Assembly (NCBI GenBank): GCA_934129745.1
Contig: CAKOWZ010000013.1
Location: forward strand, 1-51,518
DNA length: 51,518 nucleotides
Direction: 5' to 3'
DNA from: an uncultured Clostridia bacterium
Lineage (GTDB): Bacteria > Bacillota > Clostridia > TANB77 > CAG-508
Shown here: piece after piece, positions 25,952 through 32,766 of the stretch
How positions within the stretch are numbered: the first letter of the stretch is position 1
Layout of the letters: every line of letters begins with the position of its first letter
Position numbers and translations under genes: made by a program
Notes under the pieces: generated by a model
What the model was told of the DNA's origin: nothing
Seen by the model: only the letters and a program-made list of their open reading frames with translations
Databases searched by the model: none

Positions 25952-26338
25952 CTAAGGAATTGGTGTATTAACCGGTGTTTGAGGTGTGTTAAATGTTGGT
26001 AATGTTTCAACAGGAGATGGTGTGTTTACTGGTGCTTGTGTACCTCCTCCTCCAGAACTGTTATGAGTGTATCCACCACCAGATGAACTGCTATGACTTT
26101 GATGACTTTGATGGCTATAGTGTCCACCATAACTTCCAGATGAGTGTGAAGAATGAGATCTGTGTGATGAGTGAGATCTATGTGCTGCAAAAACTTCATC
26201 TGCAAAAATAATTCCTGCAAGTAATACTAATGAACCTACTGTTAAAATTTTGCCTCTACTTATATTTCCTTCTTCCTCATACAAAAAGTCTGAAATACTT
26301 CTATTTATTTTTGAAAAAAATTTATTATCTTGTTCCAT
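25952..26338 (-). CDS. hxsA: His-Xaa-Ser repeat protein HxsA (probable modified substrate)
   Basis: 128 aa from the ATG at 26338 (AAAGGAAG upstream); a longer frame would overlap the MORN gene. Order: a charged leader (residues 1-24, ending FLYEEEG), a hydrophobic helix (about 31-46), AAH at 51-53, then ten His-x-Ser triplets (residues 53-94: HRS, HSS, HRS, HSS, HSS, HYS, HQS, HQS, HSS, HNS) and a Pro/Thr-rich tail. The His-x-Ser region is the defining feature of HxsA. Leader plus helix resembles Flp/Tad pilins, where cleavage follows a Gly after two acidic residues. It may be processed, modified by HxsB/HxsC and exposed outside the cell. Confidence 0.9.
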   Translation of the reverse strand: MEQDNKFFSKINRSISDFLYEEEGNISRGKILTVGSLVLLAGIIFADEVFAAHRSHSSHRSHSSHSSGSYGGHYSHQSHQSHSSSSGGGYTHNSSGGGGTQAPVNTPSPVETLPTFNTPQTPVNTPIP

Positions 26339-26354
26339 ATTTTTTCTTCCTTTC

Positions 26355-27164
26355 TTACTTTGAATAAACATTATCTTTCCATTGGCCAGTATAACTTTTT
26401 CCATTTTTTAAAGTGTATGTTCCAGTGCCGTTAAATTTATTATTACTGAAATTTCCTTTATACTTATCTCCATTTGAAAATGTATATTCTCCTTGTCCAC
26501 TCATTGCATCTTGACTAAAATTTCCTACATACTTGTCCCCATTTTTAAATGTGTATGTTCCATTTGCATTCCTTTTGTTATTTTCAAAATTACCATTATA
26601 TGTATCCCCATTTGTAAATGTTATTTGCCCATTTCCATTTATGGAATTATCTTTCCATTGACCAGAGTATACAGTACCATCTTTCCATGTGAATTTTCCA
26701 TTGCCATTTCTTTTATTTTCTGTTAAATCTCCTTCATATGTGCCATTTTCAAATGTTGGAGTTGGGGCTGTTTGTGGTTGTTCTTGTGATTGTGGTTCTG
26801 CATTTGTTGGTTGAGTTTCTGTTGATTGATTTTCTGTTGAATTATTTGATTCTGATATTGTATTATTTGGTATACTCGTGTTTTGATTTTGTTGTGGATG
26901 TGGTGTTGATGGAACACAAGATAAAAATACAAAAAATGCCGTAATTACACTTATATTTTTTATTAGATTTTTTTTCTTATCTAGTTTAAGTTTATCTGTA
27001 ACTATTGGTAATAGTACAATTCCTGCTGCTAGTATTATTATTGAAGGAACAGGAATTTTATTTAAATATACCAGGCCAGAAAGTATAAAAAATACTCCTA
27101 TAATATATAAAATTATGTTTTTTAATATATTTTGCTTTTTTTCATTTTCATGTTTTGCTTCCAT
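26355..27164 (-). CDS. MORN-repeat membrane protein, first gene of the Hxs operon
   Basis: 269 aa. Three hydrophobic segments lie in residues 14-84, then a Gln/Asn/Pro/Thr-rich linker to about residue 138. The rest is about six MORN repeats of ~23 residues with the pattern YxGxWxxxxxNGxGxxxxxxG, for example GTVYSGQWKDNSINGNGQI. MORN repeats form extended beta-hairpin strips that bind lipids or proteins. AAGGAGGAAA precedes the ATG, and hxsA starts 16 bp after its stop. An extracytoplasmic or membrane scaffold for HxsA is possible. MORN proteins are not a described Hxs component as far as I know. Confidence 0.8.
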   Translation of the reverse strand: MEAKHENEKKQNILKNIILYIIGVFFILSGLVYLNKIPVPSIIILAAGIVLLPIVTDKLKLDKKKNLIKNISVITAFFVFLSCVPSTPHPQQNQNTSIPNNTISESNNSTENQSTETQPTNAEPQSQEQPQTAPTPTFENGTYEGDLTENKRNGNGKFTWKDGTVYSGQWKDNSINGNGQITFTNGDTYNGNFENNKRNANGTYTFKNGDKYVGNFSQDAMSGQGEYTFSNGDKYKGNFSNNKFNGTGTYTLKNGKSYTGQWKDNVYSK

Positions 27165-27269
27165 TTTGTTTCCTCCTTGGTTTTGTTTTTATTCTATTAT
27201 GATTAAAAGTGATGATTAGATTATCAACTTCTATTAATAAATTTGTATCTTGTAAATAATAGTTGTTTT

Positions 27270-27300
27270 ATCACTTACCTCGCCCCCTTTTATAAGTGAT
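27270..27300 (-). promoter_or_regulatory. Hairpin in the long Hxs 5' leader
   Basis: ATCACTTA / TAAGTGAT 8-bp arms with a 15-nt loop that on the minus strand contains a G-rich run (AAAAGGGGGCGAGG). The leader from about 27356 to 27165 is about 190 nt, long for this genome. No U-tract follows, so it is not a clear terminator. Confidence 0.4.
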
Positions 27301-27362
27301 TTTACAAAGCATTCTTTTAATGTTTTAATTTTTTTAGTTTAACATCATGCTTTATATGCTCT

Positions 27363-27408
27363 ATTATAACAATATTTTTAAAATTTTTTTGTCGAAATTT
27401 GTCGAAAA
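27363..27408 (-). promoter_or_regulatory. Hxs operon promoter with direct-repeat regulator site
   Basis: Minus strand: TTTTCGACAAATTTCGACAA (27389-27408), then 20 bp to the extended -10 TGTTATAAT (hexamer 27363-27368). The 20-mer and its spacing to the -10 are identical to those before xre at 21015-21060. No -35 consensus is present. Confidence 0.8.
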
Positions 27409-27434
27409 ATAAAATATTTTATATTGTATTGCAA

Positions 27435-27472
27435 AAAAGAACATTCGGAATCTAAAACCCAAATGTTCTTTT
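27435..27472. terminator. Insulating hairpin between the Hxs promoter and cassette 3
   Basis: AAAAGAACATT / AATGTTCTTTT 11-bp stem with T-runs on both strands. No gene reads into it directly; it may block transcription crossing between the two units. Confidence 0.55.
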
Positions 27473-27527
27473 CAATTATTTATAATTATTAATTAACTTT
27501 ATGATTATAAATAATTCTCATTTTGTG

Positions 27528-27556
27528 TTGACATAATTTTATATTTATGATAGTAT
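27528..27556 (+). promoter_or_regulatory. Promoter of small-protein cassette 3
   Basis: TTGACA, 17 bp, TAGTAT with TG one base upstream (extended -10). The -35 and 12 bp either side match cassette 2, but the spacer has diverged. Confidence 0.8.
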
Positions 27557-27723
27557 AAAGTTCATACGTTTAAAAACACTTTTCCTAATGCATAAAGGAG
27601 GAATTTTCTTATGCAAAATTATGTACTCGATTATATTCCTAGTCAGCCACCGTACACATTTCAGGGAACACAAACCCAATTACAAGCCCACCTGAAAAGA
27701 AATAATGCAAGAATTTTTGGTGG
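27556..27723 (+). repeat. 168-bp perfect direct repeat, copy B (cassette 3)
   Basis: Identical to 21251-21418 and in the same orientation, 6305 bp apart. Together the copies enclose the Hxs operon and one full cassette equivalent. Confidence 0.9.
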
Positions 27724-27919
27724 TGGAAATGGTACCTGGATAGTCGGAGTCCCGCCTTATCGTATGATTCATGAATACATTGACGGTGAGCATACTCGCA
27801 GTGCATCCCCTGACAGATTCTTGTATAACAACGGATTACAAAAAATAACAAAAAAAAGCTGTGAAACGCTCTGCGATAAGCTTAATCAGGGGATAATTAA
27901 ATTTGATCAATTAATTTAA
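27611..27919 (+). CDS. Small cassette protein, family member 3
   Basis: 102 aa. The first 55 residues match member 2 (YIPSQPPYTFQGTQTQLQAH, NGTWIVGVP). The C-terminal half has diverged: SPDRFLYNNGLQKITKKSCE then LCDKLN and IIKFDQLI. Synonymous as well as amino-acid changes appear after codon 38, so the 5' part was probably homogenised recently by recombination. The ribosome site, leader and terminator are as in cassette 2. It lies between the divergent Hxs promoter and the end of the capsule locus. Function unknown. Confidence 0.8.
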   Translation: MQNYVLDYIPSQPPYTFQGTQTQLQAHLKRNNARIFGGGNGTWIVGVPPYRMIHEYIDGEHTRSASPDRFLYNNGLQKITKKSCETLCDKLNQGIIKFDQLI

Positions 27920-27936
27920 TATCCCCCATGAACACA

Positions 27937-27965
27937 AAAAAGACTGACAATGTCAGTCTTTTTTA
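27937..27965. terminator. Terminator shared by cassette 3 and the capsule operon
   Basis: AAAGACTGAC / GTCAGTCTTT with T-runs on both sides; the same hairpin as cassettes 1 and 2. It lies 30 bp beyond the stop of ugd on the minus strand. Confidence 0.88.
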
Positions 27966-27994
27966 TTTTTCTCTTCATATTATAAATATTAAAA

Positions 27995-29164
27995 TCAATC
28001 ATCTCTGCTATATAAATCCCTTGTATAAACTTTATCCTTCACAGACTTTAATTCATCTTCTAATCTATTAGCCAAGATAACATCAGATTCCTCAGTAAAC
28101 AACTTAAAATCATTAACAATTTTGCAACCATTAAATTCCCTTTGATTTAATGTTGGTTCATAAATTATAATCTCAACATCCTCATCTTTCAATCTTTCAA
28201 TAACACCTTGAATAGCACTAGCTCTAAAATTATCAGAATCCTTTTTCATAGTCAACCTATAAATTCCAACAATTTCAGGATCTCTTCTCATAACCATTTC
28301 AGTTATATGACGTTTACGAGTTTTGTTAGCTCTAACAATAGCTCTAATCAAATTTTGAGGTACATTTTCAAAATTTGCTAATAATTGTTTTGTATCTTTT
28401 GGTAAACAATATCCACCATAACCAAAAGATGGATTATTATAATGACTACCAATTCTAGGGTCTAAACCAACACCTTCAATAATATCTTTAGTATTTAACC
28501 CTTTGATTTCAGCATATGTATCAAGTTCATTAAAATATGCAACCCTTAATGCTAAATATGTATTTGCAAATAGTTTAACCGCTTCTGCTTCTGTTGGATC
28601 CATAAATTTAACTGTTATGTCTTCTTTTAAAGCTGCATCTTTTAATAAATTAGCAAATTTTTCTGCTCTAGCTGATTTTTCACCAACAATAATTCTTGAT
28701 GGATATAAATTATCATATAATGCTTTACCTTCTCTTAGAAATTCTGGTGAGAAAATTATGTTGTCTATGTTATATTTTTCTCTAATTGATTTTATAAATC
28801 CTACTGGAATTGTTGATTTTACTACCATTGTTGTGTCTATATTCATACTGATTACTTTTTTTATGATATCTTCAACTGATGATGTGTCAAATGAATTTGT
28901 TATATCATCATAATTTGTTGGTGTACTTATCACAACAAATTCTGCTCCTTCAAATGCTTCTTTATAATCTAATGTTGCTTTTAAATTTAGGTCTTTTGTG
29001 GCAAAGAATTCTTCGATTTTTTCATCACGGATTGGTGATTTTCTGTTATTTATCATTTGTACTTTTTCTGGGATGACGTCTAATGCGATTACCTCATTTT
29101 TTTGTGATAGTAATGTGGCTATTGATAAGCCGACGTATCCTGTTCCTGCTACTGCGATTTTCAT
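27995..29164 (-). CDS. ugd: UDP-glucose 6-dehydrogenase
   Basis: 389 aa. The NAD-binding fold starts AVAGTGYVGLSIATLLS at residues 4-20. The substrate region includes FSPEFLREGKAL, and the catalytic cysteine is Cys253 in FGYGGYCLPKDTKQ. It oxidises UDP-glucose to UDP-glucuronate, a precursor for acidic capsule sugars. It is the last gene of the capsule operon, 22 bp after the F420-hydrogenase-like gene, with AAGGAAG before the ATG, and ends in TGA. Confidence 0.95.
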   Translation of the reverse strand: MKIAVAGTGYVGLSIATLLSQKNEVIALDVIPEKVQMINNRKSPIRDEKIEEFFATKDLNLKATLDYKEAFEGAEFVVISTPTNYDDITNSFDTSSVEDIIKKVISMNIDTTMVVKSTIPVGFIKSIREKYNIDNIIFSPEFLREGKALYDNLYPSRIIVGEKSARAEKFANLLKDAALKEDITVKFMDPTEAEAVKLFANTYLALRVAYFNELDTYAEIKGLNTKDIIEGVGLDPRIGSHYNNPSFGYGGYCLPKDTKQLLANFENVPQNLIRAIVRANKTRKRHITEMVMRRDPEIVGIYRLTMKKDSDNFRASAIQGVIERLKDEDVEIIIYEPTLNQREFNGCKIVNDFKLFTEESDVILANRLEDELKSVKDKVYTRDLYSRDD

Positions 29165-29186
29165 GTTTTACACTTCCTTTATTTAA

Positions 29187-30329
29187 TTATTTCTTTAATA
29201 TATTTTTTATTTTTCTAAAAAATTTTTTTATTAAAGAATCCTTAGGCATACTTTTTTCCACCAATTTATCAAAATCCATATTGTCTATATTTTCGAAAAA
29301 TTTTTCTCTATTTTTATTGATATTCGGTGATTTAATTATGGATGGATTGCTTTCAATTGCTTTTTCCATTGTTGTTTCATAACTTTCAATGGAATCAGAT
29401 ATACAATTATAAAGTTCTTGTCCTTTATTTGAATTTACTAATATTAATGAAACACCTTTATTATCATCCATATTTGGTTTTATATTTTTTATTCCCCAAC
29501 AATCTGCTAATGTGATATCAGATAATCTATGTTCTTTTCTAAAAGAGCATTCGTAGCAAGAATCTCTTAAACAAAGATTTCTTAAAAAAACTTTCATAAA
29601 TAAATCTTGTGTTTGATTTTTAGAATATTCAAAATTTTTATATTTAAAAGATAAAGAAAATCTATGCCAGCCTTCTTGTTTTTTATCTCTGAAGTTTATT
29701 GATATAGGTTTTTCTCCATCTTTATTTTTTCTATATTTTAAATAAGTTTTCCAAACTTTTGGAGATGGAACTCCATGACAGACAATATCTTGAGTATATA
29801 ATTTATCATAATCTTTTTTTAGATATGCCAATAACCCCTCTATTTGACATGGTGTGCCTGTAAATAAAACAAATCTCCCATCATCTAGAAACTTTTTTGC
29901 TTCCATATATGTATCATTTATTGAGCTTTGAACATATTTTGACCTTCTAAGCAAATCTAAATCATCTTTTTTTTCGATACTAATATGTGATACTGAAAAA
30001 TCCTGACTAAAAGCTGCTCCAAACACTACTCCATTTCTGCTTAATATTTCATTTGCAATTAATGAAAAAATTCCGCCAGACGAACTTTCGGCTCTAATCT
30101 CTTCATTTTTATTGTAACAAACATATATTCGAGGATTATTATTAATTTGATTTTTGGTAATTATTGGGCATACTTTTTCGCATAAACCACATTTTACACA
30201 TTGTTCTTTATTGACAATTGGATATCTAAACCCTTTTTCATCAACTTCCATTTTAATAGCATTTTTCGGACATATATTGTAACATGCATGACAACCAGAA
30301 CAATTTATTTTTTTTTCTATATTTATCAT
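29187..30329 (-). CDS. Coenzyme F420 hydrogenase/dehydrogenase beta-subunit-like ferredoxin protein
   Basis: 380 aa. The N terminus has two 4Fe-4S motifs, CSGCHACYNICPKNAI and CVKCGLCEKVCP. These are followed by the FrhB-type domain with AESSSGGIFSLIA, FTGTPCQIEGLL, DIVCHGVPSPKVW and a second cysteine set (LCLRDSCYECSF, ADCWGI). In polysaccharide loci these proteins very often accompany a pyruvyl transferase, as here (32767-33837), and are thought to perform a redox step on a sugar precursor. The exact reaction is unknown. Confidence 0.88.
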   Translation of the reverse strand: MINIEKKINCSGCHACYNICPKNAIKMEVDEKGFRYPIVNKEQCVKCGLCEKVCPIITKNQINNNPRIYVCYNKNEEIRAESSSGGIFSLIANEILSRNGVVFGAAFSQDFSVSHISIEKKDDLDLLRRSKYVQSSINDTYMEAKKFLDDGRFVLFTGTPCQIEGLLAYLKKDYDKLYTQDIVCHGVPSPKVWKTYLKYRKNKDGEKPISINFRDKKQEGWHRFSLSFKYKNFEYSKNQTQDLFMKVFLRNLCLRDSCYECSFRKEHRLSDITLADCWGIKNIKPNMDDNKGVSLILVNSNKGQELYNCISDSIESYETTMEKAIESNPSIIKSPNINKNREKFFENIDNMDFDKLVEKSMPKDSLIKKFFRKIKNILKK

Positions 30330-30342
30330 TATAATTCACCCT

Positions 30343-31326
30343 TTAATATTTTTTTAAAATTTTATGTGCTATCATTCTTTTAATATTTTCATAAATTTTT
30401 TTAACAGTAAGTTTTTTTCTATTAAAATAAATACTTTTACAATAATAATTTATTATGGAGTTTTTACCATATTTTTTTACAATTTTTTCTGTAATTGTAT
30501 CATCAAATGGCTTTACTTTATCTGGATATATTATATATTTATCATTCATTTTATCTTTATTATATACATATGTTATGGGTCTGCAAAAAAAATGAATATA
30601 CATAAATTCTTCTTTTTCTATTTTATTTTCTTTGTTTATAAAATACCTATATAAACGCCCATTATTCCATAAAAAAACTTGTCTGAAGTTTTTATAATTA
30701 TCTTTTTCTGGTAAATATTTTAAAACAAAACTATATTCATATTTACTTAAATGAGCAAATATTGTTTCTTTATAATAATCAATATCTAAATAATTATATA
30801 TTATATCCATTCCATTTTCATCAAAGCTAAATTTTTTTCTTCCTGAAAATACATCAATATAATTTATTTCATTAGGTACCATAGTTTTATATCTACTGTT
30901 TACTTTTTCCGTATTTTTAAATAGTGTTGAATGCCCCTGAAATCCTATTCTTTCATATTTTTCTAAAATATCCTCAGTAATAAAACTTCTTATATCACCC
31001 CAAATCAAATCAATATCACAATATCCCCAAAAATCATATCCAGCAAGATATTCTTTGAATATTTCTCCATATGCTGGTTTAAAAAAACTTAAACGCCAAT
31101 AACTATTTATATCAATTTTAAAATCGAAATTTTTTTGAATTAATTCTTTTATATATGAAAAATCATTATAAATAACTTTAACATTATTTGGATACTGAAA
31201 TTCAGTTCTATCATTTGTAAATATCAACCAATTTATGGTCTTATTTTTTGAACACGAATGTAACCACAATTGAAAGTTTTCTGGTAATTTGCCAAAATAT
31301 GGTACAACATAACATATAGATTTCAT
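30343..31326 (-). CDS. DUF6625-type putative glycosyltransferase
   Basis: 327 aa. It begins SICYVVPYFGKLPENFQLWL with NWLIFTNDRTE shortly after. The middle has GYDFWGYCDIDLIWGDIRSF, where the DxD-like CDIDLIWGD resembles the nucleotide-sugar site of GT-A folds. This family is confined to polysaccharide clusters. The start is 3 bp after the flippase stop, so translation is coupled. The donor and acceptor sugars cannot be inferred. Confidence 0.75.
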   Translation of the reverse strand: MKSICYVVPYFGKLPENFQLWLHSCSKNKTINWLIFTNDRTEFQYPNNVKVIYNDFSYIKELIQKNFDFKIDINSYWRLSFFKPAYGEIFKEYLAGYDFWGYCDIDLIWGDIRSFITEDILEKYERIGFQGHSTLFKNTEKVNSRYKTMVPNEINYIDVFSGRKKFSFDENGMDIIYNYLDIDYYKETIFAHLSKYEYSFVLKYLPEKDNYKNFRQVFLWNNGRLYRYFINKENKIEKEEFMYIHFFCRPITYVYNKDKMNDKYIIYPDKVKPFDDTITEKIVKKYGKNSIINYYCKSIYFNRKKLTVKKIYENIKRMIAHKILKKY

Positions 31327-31328
31327 AG

Positions 31329-32747
31329 CTATTCTCCTTGCTTATCTTTTTTTATCTTTCTTTTCACTTTTTGAACTATTTTTTTAATTTCTTTCCTATT
31401 TATTATACTGAATATCATACCTCCCATTAATAATAGTGACAAATCTATATTAGTCTTACTCCAAATGGATATTATACATAATATTATACTACCTAGTAAT
31501 AATGTTATGAAATTATTCCATTTTATTTCTACCGGAAATTCTTTTCTTGTTTGTATTACTCTTATAAACCACATAGTAAAAAATCCTAAAAAAGTAGAAA
31601 TAGCTGCTGCAAATAATCCAATAAATTTTATACATAATAAATTCACAACTATGTTAACAACTGCTCCATATATACTGGTTTTTGCTGCTCCCGATGTTTT
31701 TTTTCCTTTTAAATATCCTACTGAAAAAAAACTTGAAAAAGCCTGGAAAATTGTACCTAAATATAAAAATGAAATATATATTGCCGATGTTCTATAACTA
31801 GTACCCAAAATAAAGTTACAAATTAATTTAGTTGCAGGTATAATTATAAACAGCATAGAAAATCCTAAAATATACATTTTTTCAAAAACCTTAGAATAAT
31901 ATCCCCCTGTATCTTTACTTTCTTCTGTCAAAACCATATCTGTTAACGAATTATTAAACATTAGAAACATGGTAGATAATACGGAAGGAAATTTATATGC
32001 CACTGCATAAATTCCATTTGCTTCACTTCCTAAAAAACTACGTATTATATATCTATCAGATGCATTCATGACCCACCAGTTTAAAGTTGATGGTATTAAT
32101 GGTGTTGAATATTTAAGCATTTCTTTTTTTAATGTTTTATTTTTTTTATAAAACTTTATAATTCTAAATCGTTTTTCCATTATAACAATAATTACAATTG
32201 TTAATAGATTGCTTATGATTGCACTTTGAAATAATGCATCTACACCTTTTTTCAGAAAACATACTAAAAAACAATTTAATAATACAAAACACGCCGTATA
32301 TACAAATCCTGAAGCAGCAAATAATTTTTGTCTTTTTAGTCCTCTTAAAAGTTTTTGTATGCTTTCCAATATGCGTCCTGTGACTAGAATACCAATAAAA
32401 TAATAACAATAATTAATTGGAATAAAAAAGTTTATTAATAAAATCACACATGTACTAATAATACAATTTTTTATTACAAGCTCATATGTAACAGAGATAC
32501 ATGACGTAATATACTTATCATTACTTATCATCCATCTATACGCAGCATCAGATATTTGTAACGTAAGTAATGGTGCTAATAAATTTATTGTAGTGCAAAT
32601 TAAATCATATTCCCCCAAATCAGATGGCTCAATATAAAATGTATATAGTGGAACAATTAAAAAGCTTAAAAATTTTGTTCCCAGGTTTCCTATCGCATAT
32701 ATTATGGTTCCAATAATAAGGGTTTTATTTTTTTGTTTACTATCCAT
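31329..32747 (-). CDS. Wzx-type oligosaccharide flippase
   Basis: 472 aa with about 12-14 membrane helices. The opening (NLGTKFLSFLIVPLYTFYIE then PSDLGEYDLI) is characteristic of the polysaccharide biosynthesis export (MATE-like) family. It flips undecaprenyl-linked repeat units across the membrane. Together with the Wzy-like polymerase at 35411 and the chain-length regulator at 47091 it defines a Wzx/Wzy-dependent pathway. GAGGAGAAAA precedes the ATG. Confidence 0.9.
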   Translation of the reverse strand: MDSKQKNKTLIIGTIIYAIGNLGTKFLSFLIVPLYTFYIEPSDLGEYDLICTTINLLAPLLTLQISDAAYRWMISNDKYITSCISVTYELVIKNCIISTCVILLINFFIPINYCYYFIGILVTGRILESIQKLLRGLKRQKLFAASGFVYTACFVLLNCFLVCFLKKGVDALFQSAIISNLLTIVIIVIMEKRFRIIKFYKKNKTLKKEMLKYSTPLIPSTLNWWVMNASDRYIIRSFLGSEANGIYAVAYKFPSVLSTMFLMFNNSLTDMVLTEESKDTGGYYSKVFEKMYILGFSMLFIIIPATKLICNFILGTSYRTSAIYISFLYLGTIFQAFSSFFSVGYLKGKKTSGAAKTSIYGAVVNIVVNLLCIKFIGLFAAAISTFLGFFTMWFIRVIQTRKEFPVEIKWNNFITLLLGSIILCIISIWSKTNIDLSLLLMGGMIFSIINRKEIKKIVQKVKRKIKKDKQGE

Positions 32748-32766
32748 TTTTTCTCCTCATATTTTC

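Noticed and set aside
26086..26182. CRISPR-like short repeats in the hxsA region
   Set aside because: The periodicity comes from His-x-Ser codons. Units are a few codons long without distinct spacers, and the frame is a coding sequence with a ribosome site.
26400..26750. DNA tandem repeats as a separate repeat locus
   Set aside because: They are the codons of the MORN units and are imperfect at DNA level.
27435..27472. Small RNA gene between the Hxs promoter and cassette 3
   Set aside because: There is a hairpin with T-runs but no promoter at a suitable distance that is not already assigned to the neighbouring units.
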